A DNA stretch of 64,000 nucleotides from Brevibacterium sp. XM4083. Its GTDB lineage: Bacteria; Actinomycetota; Actinomycetes; Actinomycetales; Brevibacteriaceae. A program made the translations under genes and the position numbers. A model generated the notes under the pieces. That model did not search any database. It was not told where the DNA came from and worked only from the letters and a program-made list of their open reading frames with translations. Below are positions 36,113 through 45,025 of the stretch, piece by piece (within the stretch, counting starts at the first letter, position 1; every line of letters starts with the position of its first letter). The stretch lies in contig NZ_VFYR02000004.1 of the NCBI RefSeq assembly GCF_006489205.2, forward strand, positions 186,001 through 250,000, in the 5' to 3' direction.

Positions 36113-36859
36113 TCAATGGAGGAACCGGCGCAGAGCGGCGGCGACGTCCCGGCTTCGCCAGTGCTCATCGAACATGTCGAGTTCCCGGGTCAGCGCCGTC
36201 TCTGTGATTGACCGATCGGGCGTCAGAAGCCTTTTGAAACGGCGTTGGGCGTCAGCAGGAACCTCGCCGAGTTCTTCTGCGGCAGCCAGCGCCTGTCTCC
36301 GCAGATCCTCCGCGGGTACAACAGCGGTGATCCATCCAATCGATTCGAGCGCCTCAGCAGGAACGAGTTTCCCGGACAGGGCAAGCATTCGCGCTCTTCC
36401 CCAACCGAGACGGTTCTCCATGCGCACACTGGACCCACCTCCGGGCACGAGGTCGCGCTTCACATGACCGTCGCCGATGAGGGTGCCGGTTGCGGCGAAC
36501 ACCATGTCGCAGGCCAGCGCTGCCTCGAATCCCCCGGCAACGGCATGACCGTGGACGGCTGCGACGAAGACCACCGGGCTCGTCTCCATCGCCAGCGTGA
36601 GGTCGCAGATCGAACGGAGGAAGGGTCGTGGCGATGCGCCGGTCTCGGCGCACCTGAGCAGGTGCCCCAGATCCGCACCCGCGCAGAAACTCGGTCCCCT
36701 GCCTGAGATGACGACGACGCGGGTGCCCGACGTTTCGGCCGTGCCGAGAGCGGCTGCGAGATCGCTGACAAGTGCGGGAGTGAGCGCGTTGCGCGATCGG
36801 GGTCGGTTGAGTTCCCAGACCTCTGTTCGCCCGAGCCGCTCAATGATGAGGTCGGTCAC
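36113..36859 (-). CDS. Enoyl-CoA hydratase/isomerase family protein with altered active site
   Basis: 248-residue crotonase-fold protein. The CoA oxyanion-hole motifs FCAGADLGHL and HGHAVAGGFEAAL are present, including the first catalytic glutamate position (in GGFEAAL). The second catalytic glutamate of true hydratases, normally in a QPE segment, appears as GDGHVKRDLVP, placing His or Gly there. The protein may therefore be an isomerase or hydrolase, or have another activity. Its start overlaps the acyl-CoA synthetase stop by four bases, so both act on the same acyl-CoA. Confidence 0.85.
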   Translation of the reverse strand: MTDLIIERLGRTEVWELNRPRSRNALTPALVSDLAAALGTAETSGTRVVVISGRGPSFCAGADLGHLLRCAETGASPRPFLRSICDLTLAMETSPVVFVAAVHGHAVAGGFEAALACDMVFAATGTLIGDGHVKRDLVPGGGSSVRMENRLGWGRARMLALSGKLVPAEALESIGWITAVVPAEDLRRQALAAAEELGEVPADAQRRFKRLLTPDRSITETALTRELDMFDEHWRSRDVAAALRRFLH

Positions 36860-38511
36860 TGCTCCTCCTGGTTCTTCGCAGTAAGATCTGACCTATCGTC
36901 GTCTCGCAGGCGCTCCCGGAGTGCCGCCCGCTTGACCTTGCCGCTCTCCGTCTTCGGAAGAGCGTCGATGAAATCGATCCGCCGAGGGTATGCGTGCGCG
37001 GCATATTCGGCCTTGACCCAGAGCTGAAGATCTCTGACCAGCTGTGCCTCGGCAGAGTAACCCGGCTGGAGAACGATGAACGCGTGCGCAACCTCCCCGC
37101 GAACTTCATCGGGGGACGCGACAACGGCGGCTTCGAGGACTGCTTCGTGGGAGAGCAGCGCGGGCTCCACTTCGAACGGTCCGATGCGATATCCGGCCAT
37201 GAGGATGACGTCGTCATCCCGAGAGGAGAAATGGAGCAAACCCCTGTCATCGATCCGTGCGAGGTCACCAGTGAGATAGTGGCTCCCGTCGGTCGAGAAC
37301 CGATCGGAATGGACATCGCGGTCGACCCCGTATCCGGTGAACGAGAAGAACGCGCTCGAGTCGACGACGACCGCCAGACGTCCCGTCTCCCCGACCTCAG
37401 CGGGCGCCTCGTCATCGAGCCCGAGCACAGTCAGCGACCACCCAGGGAGGCTGCGCCCCATCGAGGCAGGCACAGGATCGACGGCGAGAGCGGGATGGTG
37501 TGCGAAGCCGGCGCACATTCCGAGTTCCGTCTGCCCGAAATGATCGTGGACCGGAGCGCCCAGAGACCTGGTCCACTCGAATACCTCAGGTGTGAGCGGC
37601 TCGCCGGCACTCGACACTCGACGCAGCAGCGGCAGAGGTCGCGCGGCATCGGACATCCGCATCGCCCGCAAGGCGGTCGGCGCGGTGGCGAAGTCCGTGA
37701 CACCGAATTCCGCCAAGACCTCCCACGTCTTCGCAGGGTCGAATGGGCCGACCGTCATCAGACTCCGAACACCGGCGATCAGCGGCGCGATGATCGAACA
37801 GTAGAGCCCGTATGCCCACCCCGGATCCGCCCCGCACCAGAGGACTCGGTCACGGCCATGCGCGTCGAGGGCGAACTCGAGATATCCCTGCCACCCGGCG
37901 GCATAGGATTTGGGATGGACGACTGATTTCGGCTTTCCTGTCGTACCCGATGTGAACATGTGCACGATCGGCGTGTGCGGACCGCCGGGACCGTCATCCG
38001 CATGCGCCTCAGCCGTGTCCAGAAGTTCGTCGAGTACAAGCGCGCCATCGGATGCGTCGCATTCGCCGGCGACGATCGTCACCCACCCTCCGTCGGGCAC
38101 TTTGTTCCGCTGGGCCGTGTCGGTGATCACGACGACCGCTTCGGCGCGTGTCAGTCTGTCGGAGACGGCGCCGGAGGCGAAAGCGGTGAAGAGCGGGACG
38201 TAGACCGCTCCGAGGCGCCAGATCGCGAGCATCACCGCGGGAAGATCCGCACTCTTCCCCATCAGACTCGCCACTCGCGAACCAGGCACCACCCCGTGAT
38301 CCGCGAGCACCGAGGCTATTCGCCGTGACCGCTCGGCCAGCTCCCCATAGGTCAGGTCTGTGCCGACGAGGTCGTCGTCGACGACGGTGAAGGCCACGGA
38401 CTGCGGGGCGTGGCGATCGCACATCTGCCACGCGGCCGTCAGGACCGGATCGTCGAATTCTGCATTGATCTCCTGCACACGTGCGGTCAGGACGTCATTG
38501 TCGGTGATCAC
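36856..38511 (-). CDS. Acyl-CoA synthetase (AMP-forming)
   Basis: 551-residue ANL enzyme resembling acetyl-CoA/medium-chain acyl-CoA synthetases. The phosphate-binding motif MFTSGTTGKPKSVVHP lies about residues 190-205, CGADPGWAYGLYC follows, a YxxTE-like DHFGQTELG lies near 320, and the catalytic lysine motif PKTESGKVKRA is at the C-terminus. It activates a carboxylic acid for the crotonase and SDR that follow; the substrate is not evident. It is divergent from the TetR gene and carries a palindromic operator in its leader. Confidence 0.91.
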   Translation of the reverse strand: MITDNDVLTARVQEINAEFDDPVLTAAWQMCDRHAPQSVAFTVVDDDLVGTDLTYGELAERSRRIASVLADHGVVPGSRVASLMGKSADLPAVMLAIWRLGAVYVPLFTAFASGAVSDRLTRAEAVVVITDTAQRNKVPDGGWVTIVAGECDASDGALVLDELLDTAEAHADDGPGGPHTPIVHMFTSGTTGKPKSVVHPKSYAAGWQGYLEFALDAHGRDRVLWCGADPGWAYGLYCSIIAPLIAGVRSLMTVGPFDPAKTWEVLAEFGVTDFATAPTALRAMRMSDAARPLPLLRRVSSAGEPLTPEVFEWTRSLGAPVHDHFGQTELGMCAGFAHHPALAVDPVPASMGRSLPGWSLTVLGLDDEAPAEVGETGRLAVVVDSSAFFSFTGYGVDRDVHSDRFSTDGSHYLTGDLARIDDRGLLHFSSRDDDVILMAGYRIGPFEVEPALLSHEAVLEAAVVASPDEVRGEVAHAFIVLQPGYSAEAQLVRDLQLWVKAEYAAHAYPRRIDFIDALPKTESGKVKRAALRERLRDDDRSDLTAKNQEEQ

Positions 38512-38535
38512 TGGAGCTCCTCGGCAGTTCGTTGT

Positions 38536-38563
38536 GGGTACGTTTCATGATACTAACGTACCC
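38536..38563. promoter_or_regulatory. Palindromic operator in the acyl-CoA synthetase/TetR divergent promoter
   Basis: Perfect 9-base arms GGGTACGTT and AACGTACCC separated by 10 bases. It lies 24 bp upstream of the synthetase start and 80 bp upstream of the TetR start. Position, symmetry and size fit a TetR-family repressor operator controlling both directions. Confidence 0.75.
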
Positions 38564-38643
38564 TTACACGTTTCCTCAATGGAGACTTCCACTTCGGGTC
38601 CACTGCGTGCAGGGGCGCTCCCACGGCATGTGATACTGGTGTG

Positions 38644-39258
38644 ATGAGCCATCCGCGAGCTTCGTCAGGCGTGCGCACGGCCCGTCGCCGCACGGTCGAC
38701 TCGTCCCGTCGCGATGACCTGCTGGAGAGCGTGAGCAAGCTCTTCCTCGCCGAGGGGTTCACCTCGATGAGCGTTGACGAGCTGACTCGACGTCTGCAGT
38801 GCTCTAAATCCACGCTGTACGCCCTCGCCCCGACCAAAGAACAGCTCGTTCTCACAGTGACTCGACGATTCTTCAAGAACGCGACGACTGAGATCGAGGA
38901 CAGGATTCGCGGCGTCAGTGACCCGGCCGAGCGCATCGCGGTCTATCTCAAGTGCGTCGGAGCGGCGATGTCGACGCAATCAGCCGCGTTCTACCGCGAC
39001 ATGGTGAGTTTCCAGCCGACTTCCGAGATCTACGAACTCAACTCGGCAGCAGCGGCAGGGCGAGTGCGAGAGATCATCGAGGAAGGTGTTCGCAGCGGCC
39101 GCTTCAGGGAGATCGATCCGCACTTCGCCGGACACCTCATCGCCTGGGCGATCGAGGGCATCCAATCTGGACGATTGCAGTCAGGGTCTGATGCGGAGAC
39201 CGGGCACGCGTTCTCCCAGCTCGGCGAGCTCATTCTCAACGGGCTCGGCAATCACTGA
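38644..39258 (+). CDS. TetR-family transcriptional regulator
   Basis: 204-residue regulator with an N-terminal helix-turn-helix (LLESVSKLFLAEGFTSMSVDELTRRL ... KSTLYALAPTKEQL) at about residues 26-70 and an all-helical ligand domain. ATG 38644 follows an in-frame GTG at 38641. It is divergent from the acyl-CoA synthetase, crotonase and SDR genes and probably represses them, with an acyl-CoA as the likely inducer. Confidence 0.9.
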   Translation: MSHPRASSGVRTARRRTVDSSRRDDLLESVSKLFLAEGFTSMSVDELTRRLQCSKSTLYALAPTKEQLVLTVTRRFFKNATTEIEDRIRGVSDPAERIAVYLKCVGAAMSTQSAAFYRDMVSFQPTSEIYELNSAAAAGRVREIIEEGVRSGRFREIDPHFAGHLIAWAIEGIQSGRLQSGSDAETGHAFSQLGELILNGLGNH

Positions 39259-39295
39259 CCCCACGCAGCGTCGAGTCCAACCCCCGCTCATGCAC

Positions 39296-39325
39296 GTGCG
39301 CCGCCCCAGTTGTGGGGCGGCGCAC
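39296..39325. terminator. Bidirectional terminator hairpin
   Basis: Perfect 13-bp stem (GTGCGCCGCCCCA with its complement) closed by the tetraloop GTTG, between the convergent TetR and symporter genes. Confidence 0.8.
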
Positions 39326-39363
39326 TGCGTTCCGGACTGACCACGCGCCCAGCGGAGGGACCG

Positions 39364-40980
39364 TCAGTGCTCGACGGCCGCCTCGGCGCCGAACCCGGTG
39401 TGGGCGCGGACGTCCATCTCCGCTGCCAGCTCCGGACTCTCCACTGTCTTGTCGGTGATCGAGCCGAGCCATCCGAGGATGAACCCGAGCGGGATCGAGA
39501 TGATGCCGGGATTCGACAGGGGGAAGATCGCGAAGTCGGCGCCCGGGATCATCGCGGTCTCGGACCCGGAGACGACGGGCGAGAATGCGATGAGGATGAT
39601 CGCCGAACCGAGCCCGCCGTAGATCGACCACACGGCACCGCGGGTGGTGAACCGACGCCAGAACAGCGAGTAGATGATCGTCGGCAGGTTCGCACTTGCG
39701 GCCACGGCGAAGGCGAGGGCGACGAGGAACGCGATGTTCTGCCCCTGCACCCCGATGCCGCCGAGGATGGCGACCGCGCCGATGACGACGACGGTGCGGC
39801 GGGCGATCTTCACCTCGGCGTCGGGGTCCTCGACCTTGCCCTTCTTGATGACGCTCGCGTAGATGTCATGGGCGAACGAGGCCGCAGCGGTGATCGCGAG
39901 ACCGGCGACGACGGCGAGGATCGTCGCGAAGGCCACCGCGGAGATGAAGCCCATGAGCAGGGGTCCGCCGAGCTGGAGGGCGAGCAGCGGTGCGGCGGAG
40001 TTCACGCCGCCGGGTGCGTTCTGGATCGCATCGGCGCCGACGAGGGCCGCTGCCCCGTAGCCGAGGACGAGCGTGAAGAGGTAGAACGCACCGATGAGCC
40101 AGATCGCCCAGACCACGGACCGGCGGGCCTCCTTCGCGGTGGGCACGGTGTAGAAGCGCATGAGCACGTGCGGCAGACCCGCGGTGCCGAGGACGAGGGC
40201 GAGCGCGAGCGAGATGAAGTCGAGCGGGTTCGCCCCGTACTGCAGCCCGGGGTTGAGGATCCCCTCCCCCACGCCGGCCGCGGCATTGTCGACGGCGTTC
40301 GACAGCAGCGTCGAGAGGTTGAACCCGTTGAGCGCGAGCACCCAGATCGTCATCGCTCCGGCACCGGCGATGAGGAGGACCGCCTTGACGATCTGCACCC
40401 ACGTCGTGCCCTTCATGCCGCCGACGAGGACGTAGAGGATCATCAGCGCGCCGACGACGGCGATGACGAGGGACTGTCCGAGCTTCCCGTCGATGCCCAT
40501 GAGCAGGGAGACGAGTCCGCCGGCGCCGGCCATCTGCGCGAGCAGGTAGAAGAAGCACACGGCGAGGGTCGAGATCGCCGCGGCCATCCGCACCGGGCGC
40601 TGCTTGAGGCGGAACGAGAGCACGTCGGCCATCGTGAACTTGCCGGTGTTGCGCATGAGCTCGGCGACGAGGAGGAGGGCGACGAGCCACGCGACGAGGA
40701 AGCCGATCGAGTAGAGGAACCCGTCGTAGCCGTTGACGGCGATCGCCCCGCAGATGCCGAGGAACGACGCCGCCGAGAGGTAGTCCCCGGAGATCGCGAA
40801 GCCGTTCTGCGGGCCGCTGAAGGATCGGCCGCCGGCGTAGTAGTCCGAGGCGGTCTTGTTGTTGCGGCTGGCCCGCAGCACGATGAAGAGCGTGACCGCG
40901 ACGAACGCGGCGAAGATCGTGATGTTGAGGACGGGGTTGTTCTCCACCTCGGTGGTCGCTTGGGCGAGGAAGTCGATCAT
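39364..40980 (-). CDS. Sodium:solute symporter, acetate/monocarboxylate type (ActP/MctC-like)
   Basis: 538-residue SSS-family cation symporter with about 13 hydrophobic segments. Near the N-terminus are the family features ASDYYAGGRSFSGPQNGFAISGDYLSAASFLG, and in the middle GGMKGTTWVQIVKA. This architecture and the small DUF485 gene just upstream are typical of ActP acetate permease operons and of the corynebacterial monocarboxylate carrier MctC. Substrates are probably acetate, propionate or pyruvate. The DUF485 gene overlaps the start by four bases. Confidence 0.9.
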   Translation of the reverse strand: MIDFLAQATTEVENNPVLNITIFAAFVAVTLFIVLRASRNNKTASDYYAGGRSFSGPQNGFAISGDYLSAASFLGICGAIAVNGYDGFLYSIGFLVAWLVALLLVAELMRNTGKFTMADVLSFRLKQRPVRMAAAISTLAVCFFYLLAQMAGAGGLVSLLMGIDGKLGQSLVIAVVGALMILYVLVGGMKGTTWVQIVKAVLLIAGAGAMTIWVLALNGFNLSTLLSNAVDNAAAGVGEGILNPGLQYGANPLDFISLALALVLGTAGLPHVLMRFYTVPTAKEARRSVVWAIWLIGAFYLFTLVLGYGAAALVGADAIQNAPGGVNSAAPLLALQLGGPLLMGFISAVAFATILAVVAGLAITAAASFAHDIYASVIKKGKVEDPDAEVKIARRTVVVIGAVAILGGIGVQGQNIAFLVALAFAVAASANLPTIIYSLFWRRFTTRGAVWSIYGGLGSAIILIAFSPVVSGSETAMIPGADFAIFPLSNPGIISIPLGFILGWLGSITDKTVESPELAAEMDVRAHTGFGAEAAVEH

Positions 40981-41318
40981 CGGGTCGCTCCTTCCGATTC
41001 CTGCTCGAGGCGCTCACGGATCGCAGCGGCCGGTGGGTCGAGCTTGTTGTTGGCGAACGAGACGTAGAACATCGTGATCGCGAAGGTCGTGACGAACTGC
41101 AGCAGACCGAGCACGAGTCCGATGTTGATCTCCCCGATCACCTTCGTCGACATGAAGTCGTGCGCGTACGTGCTGAGGATGACGTAGAGGAAATACCACG
41201 CGAGGAAGGCGATCGACAGCGGGATCACCACTGAGAATCGTTTGCGCTTGAGGGCCTTGAATTCGGGGTTCTCCTCTTCAGCGAGGAAATCCACCCGAGT
41301 CGGCGTCGGATCGGACAT
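40977..41318 (-). CDS. DUF485 membrane protein
   Basis: 113-residue protein with two hydrophobic segments at about 31-52 and 71-92 and a short charged tail, the typical DUF485 layout. DUF485 genes are paired with ActP-type symporters across bacteria; here the stop overlaps the symporter start as ATGA. Its exact role in transport is not known. It leads a two-gene operon divergent from a LuxR-type regulator. Confidence 0.9.
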   Translation of the reverse strand: MSDPTPTRVDFLAEEENPEFKALKRKRFSVVIPLSIAFLAWYFLYVILSTYAHDFMSTKVIGEINIGLVLGLLQFVTTFAITMFYVSFANNKLDPPAAAIRERLEQESEGATR

Positions 41319-41429
41319 CGTTTCTCCATTTCAGATGTGGTTCGAGCGTCAGTGGTCTGAATCACACATCGCCAACCTATCGTCCGCTCGGTCCTGGGTA
41401 ATACCACCGAAAGTTGGTAGCTTATTCCC

Positions 41430-42323
41430 ATGAACGTCATGGCCAAGGAAGCTCGGGCGCGCAGATCCGAATCCCGCCGTCTCTTCGCCGAGGCGGTCGA
41501 CTCCCTCCACGCGAACGGCACCGGCGACGTCGTGTTCGGCGGGCTCGTCGAGGAGGGCGCCGTCACCGTCGAAGCGGTCGCCGGGGCGGGCGAGAACGGC
41601 CTCGCCTCGCTCATCGTCAGCACCGGTCGGGGGCTCGGCGGACGTGCCCTGACCGAGGGCACACCGCAGCTGACCCGCGACTACGAGATCGATCCGTTCA
41701 TCACCCACCATTACGACGAGGTCATCCTCGGCGAGGGCATCCAGGTCCTCATCGCCGTGCCGACCCTGCTCGGCGGTGAGGTGACGGGCATGGTCTACTG
41801 CGGACACCGCAAGGCCTTCGCCAAGGCGGCTCCGCAGACCGGGGACCTCGTCCGTCGGGTGCGCCAGCTGTCCGTCGACCTCGGGCGCATCGGCCATGGG
41901 ACGCTCCGCGCCGAACCGGCCGTCCCGGCGACTCCCGCGCCGGCGCCGTATGCCGACCTCGACGCCTCGAGCCGGGAGGCTCTGCGCCATACGTTCGCCG
42001 AGTTGCGGGCGATCCGCTCGGATGTCTCCGACGAGGTGACGCGGGAGCGGCTGACGACGATCGAGGCCCGGCTGGCCGACATCCTCTCCGGCCACAGTCC
42101 GGAGTCCGCCCCGCCGCCGGCCCCCGCGGTGACGCTGGCCCCGCGGGAGACCGACATCCTCTCCCACGTCGCCCTCGGGTGGTCGAATGCGCGGATCGCC
42201 GAGGCGCTCGGCCTGCGCGAATCGACCGTGAAGTCCTATCTCAACACGGCGATGGTCAAGCTCTCAGCCCGTAGCCGGCACGAGGCGGTGTCGATCGCCC
42301 GCTCGGCAGGCGCGCTGCCGTAA
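41430..42323 (+). CDS. GAF-like/LuxR-type transcriptional regulator
   Basis: 297-residue regulator. The N-terminal half (about 15-160) resembles a GAF-type sensor domain; a C-terminal LuxR helix-turn-helix spans about 235-295 (LAPRETDILSHVALGWSNARIAEALGLRESTVKSYLNTAMVKL). It is divergent from the DUF485/symporter operon with 111 bp between starts. In corynebacteria RamA, a LuxR-type protein, activates acetate-use genes including mctC, so an analogous role is likely. There is no phosphoacceptor receiver domain, so it is not a classical two-component regulator. Confidence 0.86.
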   Translation: MNVMAKEARARRSESRRLFAEAVDSLHANGTGDVVFGGLVEEGAVTVEAVAGAGENGLASLIVSTGRGLGGRALTEGTPQLTRDYEIDPFITHHYDEVILGEGIQVLIAVPTLLGGEVTGMVYCGHRKAFAKAAPQTGDLVRRVRQLSVDLGRIGHGTLRAEPAVPATPAPAPYADLDASSREALRHTFAELRAIRSDVSDEVTRERLTTIEARLADILSGHSPESAPPPAPAVTLAPRETDILSHVALGWSNARIAEALGLRESTVKSYLNTAMVKLSARSRHEAVSIARSAGALP

Positions 42324-42353
42324 GTGTGCGCTGCCGTAACGGTGCGCTGCGCT

Positions 42354-43190
42354 TCAGCCGTCGATCGCCTCGGCGTTCTCCCGCTCCATCTCGAGCGACC
42401 GGTCCGCGGCGGCGGTCACGGCCGCCTCGGTGATGTCGAAGACCCCGGCGTCGATGAACGTGGTCAGCGCCGCGAGCGTCGTCCCGCCCTTGCTGCTCAC
42501 GGCCTGACGCAGGGCGGCAGGGTCCGGGTTGTCGGCAAGCAGCCGTCCGGCGCCGTCGGCGGTGGCGACGACCATCTTCGCTGCCGTCTCCGCGGTGAGT
42601 CCGAGCGTGACCCCGGCCTCGATCATCGCCTCGGCGAGAAGGAAGAAGTACGCGACGCCGGACCCGGAGATCCCGGTCATCGCGGGGATTTCCGCTTCTG
42701 CCAGCGGCACGACGAGACCCGCGCCCGACAGCAGCGTGCGCAGGGTGGCCGTGGCCGTCGGGTCGACGCCGGGGGCAGGGGCGAGCGCGATGACCCCGTG
42801 CCCGATCGAGCTCGGAGTGTTCGGCATGATCCGCACGATCGGGCTGCCCGGGGCGAGCTTCTCAAGGTCGGCGGCGGCCACGCCCGCGGCCATCGACACG
42901 AGCACCGAGTCCGAGGAGAGGGCGGGGGCGAGCTCACGCAGGGTCTCGGCCATCATCCACGGCTTGACGCCGAGGAAGACGAAGTCCGCGCCGGCGACCG
43001 CATCCCGGTTGGCCTCGGGGTTCTCCTCGACCGAGGTGACCACAGCGTCCGGCAGGGCCGCAGCGAGCGTCTGCGCCGAGGCGGCCGTCTGCGTCGTCGC
43101 CCGCACCTCGATGCTCGGGTCCGCGGTGAGGATCCCGGTGATGAGCGCCGTGCCCATGTTTCCCGTGCCGATGGATGCGATCGTGGTCAT
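42354..43190 (-). CDS. proC: Pyrroline-5-carboxylate reductase
   Basis: Last enzyme of proline synthesis (278 residues), reducing pyrroline-5-carboxylate with NAD(P)H. The N-terminal Rossmann motif IGTGNMG lies at 7-13, VKPWMM near 76, RIMPNTPSSIGHG near 120, and the C-terminal signature GSGVAYFFLLAEAMIEAGV followed by SSKGGTTLAAL. ATG 43190 follows AAAGGCAGG; the frame is open 12 codons further without a better start. It is convergent with the LuxR-type gene. Confidence 0.95.
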   Translation of the reverse strand: MTTIASIGTGNMGTALITGILTADPSIEVRATTQTAASAQTLAAALPDAVVTSVEENPEANRDAVAGADFVFLGVKPWMMAETLRELAPALSSDSVLVSMAAGVAAADLEKLAPGSPIVRIMPNTPSSIGHGVIALAPAPGVDPTATATLRTLLSGAGLVVPLAEAEIPAMTGISGSGVAYFFLLAEAMIEAGVTLGLTAETAAKMVVATADGAGRLLADNPDPAALRQAVSSKGGTTLAALTTFIDAGVFDITEAAVTAAADRSLEMERENAEAIDG

Positions 43191-43280
43191 GAGGACCTGC
43201 CTTTCGTGCGGTGCTGGTGCGGGCATTCGTGCCGCTGAGTATCGTACCGGGCACGGTCCCGGCAGGGAGAACCGCAGGAG

Positions 43281-44327
43281 TCAGCGGGCGTCTTCGCGGA
43301 CGTGGCCGTCGGCAGAGTCCGGCACCGAGGTGGGGGCTGAGTCCGACCCCGAGCCGGTCGGGCCCGCCGGGTTCTTCCCGTTCGCCCCGTTGAGGCCGAG
43401 GTGCTGCCGGGCGAAAGCGAGCGAATCGGCGAGCATCTGCTCACGCGTCGACTTCTTCGCGACGAATCGGGTGTTGACCTCGAGGACGACGTCGCCGGAC
43501 CAGTTGTGCTTTGCGAGGTACTGGAGCGTCTCGGCCACGGGCATCGTCCCGGCGCCGGGCACGAGGTGCTCGTCCTTGAGCGATCCCGATCCGTCGGTGA
43601 GGTGGACGTGGCGCAGGCGGGGGAAGATCTCGGCGACGGTGTCGAGCGCGTTCATGCCCGCCGTCGAGGCATGGGAGAAGTCGAAGGTCAGAGCGTCGTA
43701 GTCCTCGTCGAGGGGGTTCCAGTCGGGGTAGTAGACGAGGATCTCGCGAACCCCGGCCCGCCACGGGTACATGTTCTCCACGGCGAGGACGACTCCGGTC
43801 TCCTCACTGACCTTGCGGACGCCGTCGACGAAGCCGCGGGCATAGGCACCCTGCCAGCGGAACGGCGGGTGGAGGACGACGGTGGTCGCGCCGACCTCAC
43901 GGGCGAGGTTCGCCGTGATCCGCAGCTTCTCCCAGTGGTCCTTGTGGAGCACGCGCGGGAGGAAGAGCAGGGTGGGGGCGTGGAGCGACATCACCTCGAG
44001 CCCGGTGTCGGCGGCGAGGCCGTTGATGAGATCGACGTCGCGGGTCTCGGCGTTGTGGGTGACCATGATCTCGACCCCGTCGTAGCCGATCGCAGCGGCC
44101 TGCGCGAACGTCTCCTCGACCGTCATCGGGGAGACCGAGGACGACGAGAGGCCGACCCGGATGGGGTGGTCGGAGACGTGGTGGGTGTCGTGGTCGTAGA
44201 CGGCGTTCGTCGCGAAGTACTCCCGGTGCCGCCGAGAGTTCGACCGCGCAGAGTTCTTCGCGGTGAGGACCTTGCGCCCCGATTTCGTCTTCTTCGCCCT
44301 GCTCACTCTCGTCAGTCTAGTCCTCAT
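43281..44327 (-). CDS. Sugar phosphate isomerase/epimerase-type TIM barrel protein
   Basis: 348-residue protein of the xylose-isomerase-like/AP-endonuclease-2 superfamily. Barrel features include IRVGLSSSS at strand 1, GYDGVEIMV, the VVLHPPF strand, VLAVENMYP with a likely metal-binding Glu, TFDFSHAS and HVHLTDGSGSLKDEH. The first about 50 residues are a basic extension and the last 40 are a disordered Gly/Ser/Pro-rich tail; a GTG near residue 52 is an alternative start closer to the barrel. Actinobacteria commonly carry this gene near proC. Substrate unknown. Confidence 0.85.
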   Translation of the reverse strand: MRTRLTRVSRAKKTKSGRKVLTAKNSARSNSRRHREYFATNAVYDHDTHHVSDHPIRVGLSSSSVSPMTVEETFAQAAAIGYDGVEIMVTHNAETRDVDLINGLAADTGLEVMSLHAPTLLFLPRVLHKDHWEKLRITANLAREVGATTVVLHPPFRWQGAYARGFVDGVRKVSEETGVVLAVENMYPWRAGVREILVYYPDWNPLDEDYDALTFDFSHASTAGMNALDTVAEIFPRLRHVHLTDGSGSLKDEHLVPGAGTMPVAETLQYLAKHNWSGDVVLEVNTRFVAKKSTREQMLADSLAFARQHLGLNGANGKNPAGPTGSGSDSAPTSVPDSADGHVREDAR

Positions 44328-44410
44328 TGTCGCGGCTGCGGCTCCGGTTTCCCTCACAGTCGGTTGCGCCCTTCTTCGTCCGCGTCCCGCCGTTCGACTA
44401 GGGTGAGCGC

Positions 44411-44944
44411 ATGAGCGAACCGATCGTGCGCCCGGCGCATCTCGACGATGCGCCCCGCCTCGGCGAGATCCACGTCGCCGCATGGCGCGCCGCCTATCCG
44501 GGGATCATGTCAGCGGACTTCCTCGCCGGGCTCGATCCGGACGATTTCGCGGCGAACTGGGTGCGGGCGCTGAGCACGCCCGACAACCGCGTCCGGAACT
44601 TCGTCGTCGACGTCGCGGGGCGGGTCCTCGGGTTCGGCGGTGTCAGTGCGCCGCGTGACCCCGCCGAGGTGCTCGATCGGCTCCCGAGCACCGAAGGCCT
44701 CGGCCAGCTCGCCCACATCAATCTCGACCCGGCGGCCTTCGGCACCGGGGTCGCCGCGGTGCTCTTCCGCCGACTCGAGGACGAGCTGCGGGCTGACGGC
44801 TGCGTCCGGGCCTACCTCATGGTCGCCGAGGGCAATGACCGGGCCATGCGCTTCTACGCCAAGCAGGGCTGGCAGCGCACGGACATCACGCACACCTACG
44901 ACGCTCCCCCGATCCCCGAACGGGTCTTCATCGCCGACCTCTGA
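44411..44944 (+). CDS. GNAT-family N-acetyltransferase
   Basis: 177-residue acetyltransferase. The GNAT fold is recognisable from VRPAHLDDAPRLGEIHVAAWRAAYPG, a central strand LGQLAHINLDPAAFGTGVAAVLFRRLE carrying the acetyl-CoA-binding pattern (with GTGV in place of the usual QxxGxG/A), and VAEGNDRAMRFYAKQGWQR. The substrate is unknown. It is divergent from the isomerase gene with 83 bp between starts. Confidence 0.88.
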   Translation: MSEPIVRPAHLDDAPRLGEIHVAAWRAAYPGIMSADFLAGLDPDDFAANWVRALSTPDNRVRNFVVDVAGRVLGFGGVSAPRDPAEVLDRLPSTEGLGQLAHINLDPAAFGTGVAAVLFRRLEDELRADGCVRAYLMVAEGNDRAMRFYAKQGWQRTDITHTYDAPPIPERVFIADL

Positions 44945-44973
44945 GCCCGACCATCGTGGCTCAGCAACGCGAA

Positions 44974-45011
44974 GGGCGCTCAGCCACCCGGCGCAGGGTG
45001 GCTGAGCGCCC
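44974..45011. terminator. Bidirectional terminator hairpin
   Basis: Perfect 16-bp stem (GGGCGCTCAGCCACCC with its complement) and a 6-base loop, between the convergent acetyltransferase and glpK genes. Confidence 0.85.
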
Positions 45012-45025
45012 GACAGGCGACTGAG

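Noticed and set aside
39310..41067. Very long plus-strand open frame opposite the symporter gene
   Set aside because: Charged, low-complexity translation typical of the opposite strand of high-GC genes; the minus-strand symporter shows clear family motifs.
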